From: PALSA-505 sp035308365
Lineage (GTDB): Bacteria; Actinomycetota; Actinomycetes; Streptosporangiales; Streptosporangiaceae
Length of the DNA stretch: 52,357 nt
Direction: 5' to 3'
Assembly (NCBI GenBank): GCA_035308365.1
Contig: DATGGU010000034.1
Span: forward strand, 1 to 52,357
The notes under the pieces: model-generated
The model's input: the letters and a program-made list of their open reading frames with translations, nothing else
Databases searched by the model: none
Told to the model about the DNA's origin: nothing
Translations under genes and position numbers: made by a program
In this document: positions 7,532 to 15,800 of the stretch, in pieces
Position numbering within the stretch: the stretch's first letter is position 1
How the letters are laid out: every line of letters begins with the position of its first letter

Positions 7532-8926
7532 TCAGCTGGCTGGTTCCAGGAGTTCCTGGCCCCACAGGCCGGGGAGTTCCTCGTGGTCGGGTTCGAAGGG
7601 GAACCTGGTGGCGAAGGCGGGCTCCAGGTCGGACAGCCAGGTGGCTGCCGGGTCGAATCTGGCGAAGAAGGGCTTGCCCACCAGCGACGGGTCGCGGGCC
7701 TGGATCATGTGCAGGACAAACACGCGCTCGCCTGCCACCTCGGTTACCCCGTCCACGCACACCTTGCCCGGTGTGGCGGACATGGACGGCCCACGGACCG
7801 TGCGGCACAGGCCGGACACGCTGCGGTAGGCGCTGGAGTAGATCTCGTAGCCACGCGCGAGCGGCACCGCGAAGTAGTCCTGTGGGCCCGTGTCACGCTC
7901 GACGAACATGTAGTAGGGGATCATCCCCATCCGGACCTGGATGCGCCACATGTCCACCCAGATGGCCGGGTCGTCGTTGATCGACCGGATGAGCGGCGCC
8001 TGGGTCCGGATGATCGCGCCGGTGTCGCGGATCCTGCGGACCGCCTCGGCCACGATCGGGGACTCCAGCTCCCTGGGGTGGGAGAAGTGCGCCATGAAGG
8101 CAAGGCTGCGGCCGGAGGCTACCACCTCCTCGAACAGGCGCAGCGTGTCATCGGCATCCGGGTCACTGACGAACCGCTGCGGCCAGTAGCCGAGCGACTT
8201 GCTCCCGATCCGGATCGATTCGAGGTGGCCGAGCTGCGGGTCGAGCAGCGGCTCGATGTACCTGCGGAGCACCGGAGCACCCATGATCATGGGATCGCCG
8301 CCGGTGACCAGGACACCCGTGACCTCTGGGTGTCCCCGCAGGTAGCTGACCAGCAGGCTGGCGTCGCCCAGCGACATCTTCAGGTCAGGCTCGTCGACGA
8401 ACTGCGCCCACCGGAAGCAGTAGGTGCAGTAGGCGTGACAGGTCTGGCCCTGCTTCGGGAACAGCAGCACGGTTTCCGGGTACTTGTGCTGCAGCCCTGG
8501 CAGCGGCTCATCGTTGATGGCCGGCGTGTTCAGGGCGAGCTGGCCGGCCGGATGCGGGTTCAGCCGCATCCGCACCTCGTGCGCCGCGGCGCTGATCTCA
8601 GCGTCCGGCGCATCGTTGGCAAGCAACGTGACAATCCGGCCGACGTCTGCCTCCGGCAGCATGTCGGCCTGTGGGAACACCAGCCGGTAGATGGGATCGG
8701 CCGGAGCGGCATCCCAGTCGATGAGGCTGTCTACGACGTAGGCGTTGGTCCGGAACGGCAGCACGGTCGCGACCGCGCGAACCGCCAGGCGCTCGGCTGG
8801 GGACAATCCAGCCCGCGTCGTGAGCTCGTCCAGGTGCTTTGCCGTGAACGCGTGAAACCGCCGCCCCGCGATCGGCACCGCGGGGCCGGGTGGACGCGCC
8901 ACCCCGGCCTGCTGATATCCAGTCAC
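7532..8926 (-). CDS. KamA-family radical SAM protein (lysine 2,3-aminomutase-like)
   Basis: 464 residues from the GTG at 8926, chosen because GAGGAG precedes it; a longer frame to 9022 has no RBS. The radical SAM cluster motif CxxxCxxC is present (C163, C167, C170 in CHAYCTYC), with TGGDP downstream as in lysine 2,3-aminomutases. A PLP-lysine candidate lies in ATPGK, at the position where KamA enzymes have a Gly-rich PGGGK-type motif. The fold would bind a [4Fe-4S] cluster, SAM and PLP and perform a radical 1,2-amino shift; the substrate (lysine, glutamate, arginine or another) cannot be read. It is somewhat longer than classical KamA (about 416 aa). No lysine-fermentation genes are adjacent, although a BKACE gene lies 40 kb away. 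Confidence 0.83.
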   Translation of the reverse strand: MTGYQQAGVARPPGPAVPIAGRRFHAFTAKHLDELTTRAGLSPAERLAVRAVATVLPFRTNAYVVDSLIDWDAAPADPIYRLVFPQADMLPEADVGRIVTLLANDAPDAEISAAAHEVRMRLNPHPAGQLALNTPAINDEPLPGLQHKYPETVLLFPKQGQTCHAYCTYCFRWAQFVDEPDLKMSLGDASLLVSYLRGHPEVTGVLVTGGDPMIMGAPVLRRYIEPLLDPQLGHLESIRIGSKSLGYWPQRFVSDPDADDTLRLFEEVVASGRSLAFMAHFSHPRELESPIVAEAVRRIRDTGAIIRTQAPLIRSINDDPAIWVDMWRIQVRMGMIPYYMFVERDTGPQDYFAVPLARGYEIYSSAYRSVSGLCRTVRGPSMSATPGKVCVDGVTEVAGERVFVLHMIQARDPSLVGKPFFARFDPAATWLSDLEPAFATRFPFEPDHEELPGLWGQELLEPAS

Positions 8927-9053
8927 GCAACTCCTCTCGGTTGTCACGTCCGACGCTGACCTGCGCGGACGCGGATCAGCCAACATGGCCGCCAAGACAC
9001 CCCGCTGCGTCTGGTTGCTCATGTGCCGCCGGCGGCGGCCCTAGAGCCCACTC

Positions 9054-10418
9054 ATGACCCTGCATTTGCCAAACAGGGTCACAACTATGGAACGCAGAGG
9101 TAAAAAGCGAGGTTCCCTGCTGCCAGCGCCGGCGATGGTGCCCGGGTTCGTGTGGCTGGATCACAACACCGGTGATCCCGAACTCGATCCCGAGGTGGGA
9201 AGCTTAGGCCATGCTGGCCCGTTACATCCGCGTGTTTCCCCCGTCCGGGCATCATGCCTGGACACGCCCCACTACGGTGCGGGCCTGACCCCCGGCGACG
9301 ACCCGCAGCCTGCGGGCACGACGACCGGCGCCAGGCGCGGCCGGCCGGTCGTCGCTGTCGACGCCATGGGCGGGGACAACGCGCCAGCCGAGATCGTAGC
9401 GGGTGCCGTCGCCGCGGTCCGGGAGCATGGGATCCAGGTGATACTTGCCGGACGGCCGGGCCAGCTCCGCCCGCTGCTGGCCAGCCACCACGCCACCGGG
9501 GAGATCCGCGTCGTCCCGGCGGAGGACTCCCCGGGCATGGACGAGGGCAGCCTGGCGAGCTGGCGCCGCCCACGGTCCAGCATCGCCGTTCCCTGCCAGC
9601 TCGTCCGGCGTGGCCTGGCATCCGCCGTGGTGTCCGCCGGATCGACCGGCGCGATCGTGACGACCGCCCGGCTGCGGCTGCGGCTGCTTCCCGGCGTCCT
9701 GCGGCCGGCCCTCGCGGTCATGCTGCCCAGCCGGCCCACCCCGACCATCCTCATCGACGCCGGCGCGATCGCCGATCCCAAGCCGGAGATGCTCGTCCAG
9801 TTCGCCCAGCTCGGCGTCGTCTACTCACAGCTCTCCCAGGGCGTGGCCGAGCCCAGGGTGGGCCTGCTGACCATCGGCGCGGAGCCGGGCAAGGGAAACA
9901 AGCTGGCCCGCCGGTCGTATGAGCTGCTGTCTGAGGATCCGCCGCACGGCGGCATGCCGATCGGGTTCATCGGCAACATCGAGGGCGGCGACCTGCTGAC
10001 CGGCAAGGTCGACGTGGCCGTCACCGACGGCTTCTCCGGGAACGTCGCGCTCAAGACGCTGGAGGGCGCGGTCAGGTTCGCCGTCGTCCAGTTCCGCCAG
10101 ATCGCCACCTCCTCACCGGCGGCCCGGGCGGGCGCCATGCTCCAGCGGCGGAAGCTGCGTGAGTTCGCCGAGCTGGTCGACTCGGAGACCTACGGCGGCG
10201 CCGTCCTGCTCGGCCTGGCCGGGACCGTGGTGATCGCCCATGGAGCGAGCCGGGCCCGCGGCGTGACGTCGGCCTGCCTGCTGGCCGCCGACCTGGAGCA
10301 ACGCCAGATCACCGAGAAGATCAAGGAACGGCTCGGCTCCGGACGGCATTTCCTCCGCCGCCCACTGAGCCAGCCGAAAGATGCCAGGGAGCCGAGGGAG
10401 GCCAGGGACGCGGAGTGA
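9054..10418 (+). CDS. plsX: Divergent PlsX-type phosphate acyltransferase
   Basis: The PlsX core starts at VVAVDAMGGDNAPAEIV and continues with SAGSTGA, GLLTIGAEPGKGN, FIGNIEGGDL and TDGFSGNVALKTLEG, all diagnostic of acyl-ACP:phosphate acyltransferase, which makes acyl-phosphate for glycerolipid synthesis at the membrane face. Several positions differ from canonical PlsX: SAGNTGA is SAGSTGA and the DVGAN segment reads DAGAIAD. The start is uncertain. The first ATG (9054) gives about 100 residues before the core with no family resemblance; ATG 9087 has AGGG upstream. The gene is not in the usual rpmF-plsX-rnc setting, so it may be a second, specialised copy. argS follows after 58 bp. Confidence 0.8.
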   Translation: MTLHLPNRVTTMERRGKKRGSLLPAPAMVPGFVWLDHNTGDPELDPEVGSLGHAGPLHPRVSPVRASCLDTPHYGAGLTPGDDPQPAGTTTGARRGRPVVAVDAMGGDNAPAEIVAGAVAAVREHGIQVILAGRPGQLRPLLASHHATGEIRVVPAEDSPGMDEGSLASWRRPRSSIAVPCQLVRRGLASAVVSAGSTGAIVTTARLRLRLLPGVLRPALAVMLPSRPTPTILIDAGAIADPKPEMLVQFAQLGVVYSQLSQGVAEPRVGLLTIGAEPGKGNKLARRSYELLSEDPPHGGMPIGFIGNIEGGDLLTGKVDVAVTDGFSGNVALKTLEGAVRFAVVQFRQIATSSPAARAGAMLQRRKLREFAELVDSETYGGAVLLGLAGTVVIAHGASRARGVTSACLLAADLEQRQITEKIKERLGSGRHFLRRPLSQPKDAREPREARDAE

Positions 10419-10463
10419 GACTCCGTTCGCCGGAACGCGGAAACTAGTTCTGCCCTGTGTAGA

Positions 10464-10469
10464 TAGGCT
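10464..10469 (+). promoter_or_regulatory. -10 box for leaderless argS
   Basis: TAGGCT ends 7 nt before the ATG at 10477, with no Shine-Dalgarno between. This fits an actinobacterial TANNNT -10 with transcription starting at or next to the start codon. No clear -35 is visible. Confidence 0.5.
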
Positions 10470-10476
10470 TGTTGAC

Positions 10477-12207
10477 ATGGCTGATCCACAGGAGGTGCTC
10501 GCACAGCGTGTGCGGCATGCCCTCGCCGCGGCGTTCGGGCCCGAGCACGCCGATGACGACCCCGTGATCAGGCCGTCGCAGTTCGCCGACTATCAGGCGA
10601 ACGTGGCATTGCCGCTGGGCAAGCAGCTCGGCCGGGCGCCGCGGGAGGTCGCCGCCGAAATCGCCGCTCACCTGGACGTGGCCGGCATGTGCCTGGAGCC
10701 GGAGGTCAGCGGCCCCGGCTTCATCAACCTCACGCTGCGGGACGACTGGATCGCCGGCCAGGCGACCGGCCAGCTCGAAGACGCGCGGCTCGGCGTGGCC
10801 GAGGCGCGGCCGGCGCAACGGATCGTCGTTGACTACTCCGGGCCGAACGTGGCGAAGGAACTGCACGTCGGCCACCTGAGGGCGACGGCGGTGGGTGACT
10901 CGCTGGTCCGGGTGTTCGAGCACCTCGGCCACGAGGTGGTCAGAGCGGCACACCTGGGCGACTGGGGCACCCAATTCGGCATGCTCATCGAGCACGCGCT
11001 CGAGATCGGTGACGAGGTCACCAGGAAGCAGTTCGAATCGGGTGACTTCACCGCGTTCTACCAGGCAGCCCGCACAAAGTTTGAAGCCGACCCCGATTTC
11101 GCCGACCGGTCCCGCAGGCGGGTGGTCAGCCTTCAGGCCGGCGACGAGGACTCGCTGCGGATCTGGCGGACGCTGGTCGCCGAGTCGATGGTCTACCTCC
11201 GCTCGCTCTATTCCAGGTTGTCGATCACGCTCAGCACGGATGCCGACATGGATCCGGAGAGCTTCTACAACCCGATGCTCGCCGACGTCTGTGACGAGCT
11301 GGAGGCGGCGGGCATTGCCACGATCAGCGACGGCGCGCTGTGCGCGTTCCCGCCGGGGTTCACCGGCCGGGACGGCAAGCCGGTGCCGATCATCCTGCGC
11401 AAGAGCGACGGCGGCTACAACTACAGCACTACCGACGTGGCCGCGATCAGGTACCGCATCCGGGACCTGAAGGCCGCCCGGATCATCTACGTCGTCGGCT
11501 CCGAGCAGAAGCTGCACCTGGCCATGCTGTTCGCGCTGGCACGTCAGGCCGGCTGGCTGACCGACGACATCCGGGTGGAGCATGCGGTCATCGGCCTGGT
11601 GACCGGCCCGGGCGGACAGCGGCTCAAGACCAGGAGCGGTGACCAGGTCAAGCTGGTCTCACTGGTCGACGAGGCGGTGGAGCGGGCCGAGCAGGTGATC
11701 GCCGGCCGCTACGACGACGCCGGGGAGCGGCACCGGATCGCCCAGGCGGCCGGGATCGGGGCACTCAAGTACGCCGACCTGTCCACGGCCAGGGACAGCA
11801 GCTACGTCCTGGACTTCGACCGGATGCTCGCGCTCACCGGCAACACCGGACCGTACCTGCAGTACGCGACGGCGCGGATCCGTTCCATCTTCCGCCGGGC
11901 CGGCCTTGACCCAGACGGGGCCTACGGCCCGATCCGGGTTACCGAGGACGCCGAGCGGGCGCTCGCGCTGCGGTTGCTCGGCTTCGGTGCGATCGTGGAC
12001 CAGGTGGCGGACACGACCGAGCCGCACCGGCTGTGTGCCTACCTTTTCGAGCTGGCCAGCGCGTTCACGACGTTCTATGAGAACTGCCCGGTGCTGCAGG
12101 CCGACGGCGACGCCCGGGACTCCCGGCTGGCCCTGTCCTCGCTCACACTTCGGGTGCTGCTCACCGGCCTGGACCTGCTCGGCGTTCCAGTCCCCGACCG
12201 CATGTGA
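10477..12207 (+). CDS. argS: Arginyl-tRNA synthetase
   Basis: 576 residues, the normal ArgS length. In order: an N-terminal Add-1-type domain (about 1-100) with QADY-like QFADYQANVALPL, the HIGH-type signature NVAKELHVGHLR, HLGDWGTQFGML, the KMSK-equivalent loop LKTRSGDQVKL, and a C-terminal anticodon-binding domain with the YLQYATARI segment and an LLTGLDLLGVPVPDRM end typical of the family. It charges tRNA-Arg in the cytoplasm. The start was set at ATG 10477 because a TAGGCT box lies 7 nt upstream and upstream in-frame codons have no homology. It is either the housekeeping enzyme or a second copy; the rest of the genome is needed to tell. Confidence 0.95.
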   Translation: MADPQEVLAQRVRHALAAAFGPEHADDDPVIRPSQFADYQANVALPLGKQLGRAPREVAAEIAAHLDVAGMCLEPEVSGPGFINLTLRDDWIAGQATGQLEDARLGVAEARPAQRIVVDYSGPNVAKELHVGHLRATAVGDSLVRVFEHLGHEVVRAAHLGDWGTQFGMLIEHALEIGDEVTRKQFESGDFTAFYQAARTKFEADPDFADRSRRRVVSLQAGDEDSLRIWRTLVAESMVYLRSLYSRLSITLSTDADMDPESFYNPMLADVCDELEAAGIATISDGALCAFPPGFTGRDGKPVPIILRKSDGGYNYSTTDVAAIRYRIRDLKAARIIYVVGSEQKLHLAMLFALARQAGWLTDDIRVEHAVIGLVTGPGGQRLKTRSGDQVKLVSLVDEAVERAEQVIAGRYDDAGERHRIAQAAGIGALKYADLSTARDSSYVLDFDRMLALTGNTGPYLQYATARIRSIFRRAGLDPDGAYGPIRVTEDAERALALRLLGFGAIVDQVADTTEPHRLCAYLFELASAFTTFYENCPVLQADGDARDSRLALSSLTLRVLLTGLDLLGVPVPDRM

Positions 12208-12275
12208 GAGACCTCCCATAAAAATCTCAGGTTTTGCGGCTTCATGTCTCAGATCATCCATGCAAGCTCGCTGTT

Positions 12276-13226
12276 ATGGACAACGTGAACCAGCCTCAGC
12301 GGAATGGACCGCAGGACCAGCAGCATCCTGATGGCCCGTGGCTGGCCGGCCCGGAGCCATACCAGGAGCAGCCATATCAGCAGGACCCATACCATCGGCA
12401 GCCCGGCGGCCCCGATCCGTACCCGCAGCAGCCCACGAGCCCCGATCCTCACGCGCAGCAGCCCACGAGCCCCAGTCCGTACCCGCAGCAGCCCACGAGC
12501 CCCAGTCCGTACGCGCTGCAGTTCGGCGGCCAGTACCCGCCCACCCAGCAACTTCCCACCCCCGGCTTCCAGCCACCGGAGCAGAAGAAGCACTGGCTGC
12601 AGAGCAGGAAGGTGCGCTGGGGCGCCGGGATCGCGGCCGCGGTGATCCTCGGCGCCGGCGGCGCAACGGCCGGCCTGGCGCTGACCGGATCGAGCGCCGC
12701 GCCCCCGGCCAACGACGCGCAGGCCGTGGCGCTGAACAGCGCGATGGGCTACACGACCGGCTGCGCGCTCTCGTCGGTCACCAAGAACGCGGGCTCCGCG
12801 GCGATCAAGGCCGACCGCGTGAGCCTGCGCCGGTGTCTGCGTGCCCGGCTGCGCGTCATCACCGGCATGTACGGCGAGGTCGCCTATCACACCACGTCGG
12901 GAACGCAGACGCTCGCCTTCGAGCGCGGCTCGATCGTATCGACCGGCGCCGGCCAGCTATCGGTCAAGGCGGACGACGGAACGATGTGGATCTGGGATGA
13001 GGCGGGCAGCCCGATCATCCGGGAGAATGGCAAGCAGGCCAGCATCGCCGCGCTGCAGGCCGGGACCAAGGTGTTCATCGGCGGGCTGGTCGACGGCGGC
13101 AGCCGCGAGGCCAGGCTGATCATCGTCCATGCCGGACAGTCCGGCTCCGGCAAGAAGGCTGGCCACAGCAAGAAGGCAACGAAGTCGTCCAGTTCGTCCG
13201 GCGGACCGTCCGGCACGATCACGTGA
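12276..13226 (+). CDS. Pro/Gln-rich membrane-anchored protein with DUF5666-like C-terminal domain
   Basis: 316 residues from ATG 12276. The N-terminal ~105 residues are Pro/Gln/Tyr-rich and cytoplasmic, including a tandem ten-residue unit PYPQQPTSPS. A basic segment and one membrane helix follow (GAGIAAAVILGAGGATAGLAL, split here only by its Gly residues). The extracytoplasmic part has two Cys residues (TTGCAL and LRRCLR) that could pair. A beta-rich domain then reads GSIVSTGAGQLSVKADDG, then a WIWDEAG and an LQAGTKVFIGGLVDG segment, resembling DUF5666/OB-like domains. The C-terminus is a Lys/Ser-rich tail. It lies 86 bp upstream of the response regulator gene and may be cotranscribed; a role as target or sensor partner of that system is inference. 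Confidence 0.7.
   Translation: MDNVNQPQRNGPQDQQHPDGPWLAGPEPYQEQPYQQDPYHRQPGGPDPYPQQPTSPDPHAQQPTSPSPYPQQPTSPSPYALQFGGQYPPTQQLPTPGFQPPEQKKHWLQSRKVRWGAGIAAAVILGAGGATAGLALTGSSAAPPANDAQAVALNSAMGYTTGCALSSVTKNAGSAAIKADRVSLRRCLRARLRVITGMYGEVAYHTTSGTQTLAFERGSIVSTGAGQLSVKADDGTMWIWDEAGSPIIRENGKQASIAALQAGTKVFIGGLVDGGSREARLIIVHAGQSGSGKKAGHSKKATKSSSSSGGPSGTIT
12421..12510 (+). repeat. Three tandem 30-bp coding repeats
   Basis: Three near-identical 30-bp units (12421-12450, 12451-12480, 12481-12510), each beginning ACCCGCAGCAGCCCACGAGC or a one-base variant, encode the repeated QQPTSP decapeptide. A degenerate fourth unit starts at 12511. Copy number is likely to vary between strains. Confidence 0.85.
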
Positions 13227-13312
13227 GGACACCCAGCGAGCTGACAGCCGCACTTCCGCCCGCCCGGGGGCACACCGGCGCCGCGGTAATGCGGGAGAAT
13301 GGCGGGGAGACC

Positions 13313-14041
13313 ATGAATGACAGCGACCACATCCCCGCGGTTCTCGTCGTGGACGACGAGCCGAACATCCGTGAGCTTGTTCAGGTGGCCCTGCAGTTCC
13401 ACGGCTGCTCGGTGACCACGGCCGCCACCGGCAAGGACGCGCTGCGGCAGGCCGAGTCGGACCGGCCTGACCTGATCGTGCTCGACGTTATGCTGCCCGA
13501 CCTGGACGGGTTCGAGGTGTGCCGCAGGCTCCGCGCGGCCGGGAACGAAGTGCCGATCATCTTCCTGACGGCCAGGGACACCTCGTCGGACACCGTCACC
13601 GGGCTGGCCCTGGGCGGCGACGACTATGTGACGAAGCCGTTCTCGGTGGAGTCGCTGGTGGCCAGGGTCCGCGCCGTGCTGCGCCGGGCCACCCGCCAGG
13701 TCGTCGCCGAGGGGGCAGCCGACTCCCACACGCTGCGGGCCGGCGACCTGGAACTCGACGAGGCGCGCTGGACGGTGCACCGGGCCGGCACCCCGGTCGA
13801 GCTGTCGCCCACGGAGTTCCGGCTGCTCGCGTACCTGATGCGGCATGAGGGACGGGTGCTGACCAGGGAGCAGCTCCTGGAGAACGTATGGGGCTGGGAC
13901 TACGCGGGCCAGTCGCAGATCGTCGAAACCTACATCAGCTACCTGCGGCGCAAGCTCGACCCGCTCGGCCCGCCGATCATCCACACCCAGCGCGGCGTGG
14001 GCTACAGCCTGCGGCTAGCCGGACCCGCACCAGGATCCTGA
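13313..14041 (+). CDS. OmpR/PhoB-family response regulator
   Basis: 242 residues from ATG 13313, preceded by GGGGAGA. The receiver domain (about 1-120) has the acidic pair in VVDDEP, phospho-acceptor D58 in LIVLDVMLPDLDG, the switch Thr in FLTARD and the Lys in VTKPFS. The C-terminal winged helix (about 145-238) shows ELSPTEFRLLAYLMRHEGRV, TREQLLENVWGWD and the YISYLRRKL recognition helix, ending with the usual RGVGYSLR. It should be phosphorylated by the histidine kinase encoded 10 bp downstream and bind DNA as a dimer. The neighbouring anchored protein gene is a plausible target or partner. Confidence 0.95.
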   Translation: MNDSDHIPAVLVVDDEPNIRELVQVALQFHGCSVTTAATGKDALRQAESDRPDLIVLDVMLPDLDGFEVCRRLRAAGNEVPIIFLTARDTSSDTVTGLALGGDDYVTKPFSVESLVARVRAVLRRATRQVVAEGAADSHTLRAGDLELDEARWTVHRAGTPVELSPTEFRLLAYLMRHEGRVLTREQLLENVWGWDYAGQSQIVETYISYLRRKLDPLGPPIIHTQRGVGYSLRLAGPAPGS

Positions 14042-14051
14042 GCAGGGCGGG

Positions 14052-15560
14052 ATGAACCGCCGGGGGATCAGCCACCGCTCGCGCCTGTCGCTGCGCGGCC
14101 GCCTGCTGGCCGCGCTGATCGCTGTCACCGCCGCCTTCCTGATCGTGCTCGGCGTGGTCGCCGCGATCGTGTTCGACAAGCGAATCGGCAACCTCTTCGA
14201 CGGCCAGGTTCAGGTGGCCGCGCAGCAACACATCAGCCAGATGGTGAGCGCCACCGACATCTACGCCGTGTACTACTCCCTGAAGACGCATGCCCCGGGG
14301 ATAGTCAACGCGCCCAGCCCGCCGGTCGGGAAGGAATTGGAATCCTACCTGCTGGGCCTGCTCGTCCACCGGAAGGCCCATACCGTCCTGAGGATAAAAA
14401 AACGGACACCGTTCACCATCACGCTTTCCGGCGGCCCGGTCCTGCGGGGCGTTTTGGAGGACATAGGCTTCCGGGCGGAGCAGAATCAGTCGGTGGTCCC
14501 GCGCGGTCCGGCGATCATCCTGGCGGCTAGGCCGCTCAGCGAGCGGGAAAGGCCGCTGGGCGGGATCGTCGCCATCGAGGTGCTCACCGGCCTGATCCTG
14601 CTGGCGCTGCTCGCGGCGTCCGGGCCATGGCTGATCAGGCGCGGTCTCGCGCCGCTGAACCGGATGGCCACCACGGCCGACGACATCACCACTCGTGGTG
14701 ACCTGACCGCCCGGATGCCCGACCCGGGCGACCGGGCCGAGATGGGCAGGCTTTCCTCCGCGATCAACACGATGCTGGACCGGATCCAGCAGGCCTTCAA
14801 CGCGCGGCTGGCCTCCGAGCAGAAGGTGCGCCAGTTCGCCGCCGACGCCTCGCACGAGCTCCGCACCCCGCTGACCACGATCCGGGGCTACGCCGAGCTC
14901 TACCGGCAAGGCGCGCTCGGCCCGGACCGGCTGCCCGACGCGATGCGCCGGATCGAGCAGGAGGCGGACCGGATGAGCAGACTGGTCGCCGAACTGCTGG
15001 AGCTGGCCAGGCTGGACCGCACTTCTTCGCTCAACCTGACCGAGACCGACCTGGCCCAGCTGGTGCATGACGCGGTCGCCGACGCCAGCGCCGTGGAGCC
15101 CGGCCGTCCCATCTACGCCGAGGCCCCGCCCAGCCTCGTCGCGGTGGTGGACGAGCCCCGGGTCAGGCAGATCCTGTCCAACCTGCTCGGCAACGTCCGC
15201 GCCCACACCCCGCCCGGCACCCCGACCGCCGTCCGGCTCGGCCAGGTCGGCGAGACGGCGGTCCTGGAAGTGGCCGACTCGGGCCCGGGCATGTCAGCCG
15301 ACGACGCGGCCAAGGCCTTCGACCGGTTCCACCGCAGCAGCTCGGCCGGCCCCGAGAACGGCGATCAGCCGAACGGATCCGGCGACAAGACCGGCAGCGG
15401 CCTGGGCCTGTCCATCGTCCAGGCCATCGCCCGGGCCCACGGCGGCCAGGCCACCCTGGAGTCGGTCCCCGGCCATGGCACCCGGGTCCGCGTCTGGCTC
15501 CCCCTCCGCGACCACCAGACCCCGCAGCCCTCCGCGACCACCAGACCCCGCAGCGCGTAA
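14052..15560 (+). CDS. Membrane sensor histidine kinase
   Basis: 502 residues. Order: helix 1 (about 16-42), extracytoplasmic sensor region (about 43-170), helix 2 (about 172-194), HAMP segment ending near 255, HisKA with catalytic H268 in DASHELRTPLTTIRGY, and HATPase_c with the N box (ILSNLLGNVRAHTP), G1 box (DSGPGMS) and G2 (GSGLGLSIV). The start at ATG 14052 lies 10 bp after the response regulator stop, so the two are translated from one message. It would autophosphorylate on H268 and pass phosphate to D58 of the regulator. The sensor region has no recognisable domain, so the signal is unknown. The C-terminal ~15 residues are a Pro/Thr-rich tail. Confidence 0.94.
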   Translation: MNRRGISHRSRLSLRGRLLAALIAVTAAFLIVLGVVAAIVFDKRIGNLFDGQVQVAAQQHISQMVSATDIYAVYYSLKTHAPGIVNAPSPPVGKELESYLLGLLVHRKAHTVLRIKKRTPFTITLSGGPVLRGVLEDIGFRAEQNQSVVPRGPAIILAARPLSERERPLGGIVAIEVLTGLILLALLAASGPWLIRRGLAPLNRMATTADDITTRGDLTARMPDPGDRAEMGRLSSAINTMLDRIQQAFNARLASEQKVRQFAADASHELRTPLTTIRGYAELYRQGALGPDRLPDAMRRIEQEADRMSRLVAELLELARLDRTSSLNLTETDLAQLVHDAVADASAVEPGRPIYAEAPPSLVAVVDEPRVRQILSNLLGNVRAHTPPGTPTAVRLGQVGETAVLEVADSGPGMSADDAAKAFDRFHRSSSAGPENGDQPNGSGDKTGSGLGLSIVQAIARAHGGQATLESVPGHGTRVRVWLPLRDHQTPQPSATTRPRSA

Positions 15561-15619
15561 ACCCTGACTGGACACGAAGGCCCCCGTGGAGTTACGGATT
15601 CGAACAAGAACCTTTGGTA

Positions 15620-15725
15620 GGGGTTGCTGGGTGAGCTGGGGTTGCTGGGTGTGGCGAGGGTTGGGTGTGGTGGGGGTTGCTGGGTGAGCTGGGGTTGCTG
15701 GGTGAGGCGAGGGTTGGGTGTGGTG
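15620..15725 (+). repeat. Two 53-bp G-rich tandem repeats
   Basis: A 53-bp unit starting GGGGTTGCTGGGTGAGCTGG at 15620 repeats at 15673 with very few changes and begins a third, truncated copy at 15726. It lies between the convergent 3' ends of the histidine kinase and EtfD-like genes, G-rich on the kinase-sense strand. No coding potential. Confidence 0.85.
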
Positions 15726-15744
15726 GGGGTTGGGTGAGGTTACT

Positions 15745-15771
15745 GGGTTACTGGGTTACTGGGTTACTGGG
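15745..15771 (+). repeat. GGGTTACT octamer array; G-quadruplex motif
   Basis: Four GGG tracts at 15745, 15753, 15761 and 15769, each separated by TTACT, give a regular 8-bp period. This is a canonical four-tract G-quadruplex motif with 5-nt loops, on the strand of the upstream kinase message. Confidence 0.8.
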
Positions 15772-15800
15772 TTAGGTGAGGTTGCTGGGTAGGGCAGCGG

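Noticed and set aside
7532..8926. EpmB (EF-P lysine aminomutase)
   Set aside because: The protein is much longer than EpmB and no epmA/efp partner is adjacent.
8927..9022. Longer N-terminus for the KamA-like protein from ATG 9022
   Set aside because: No RBS at that ATG and no homology in the extension, whereas GTG 8926 has GAGGAG.
15745..15771. True telomere or linear replicon end
   Set aside because: The octamer array is internal, flanked by ordinary convergent genes, and actinobacterial telomeres are palindrome-rich, not G-repeat arrays.
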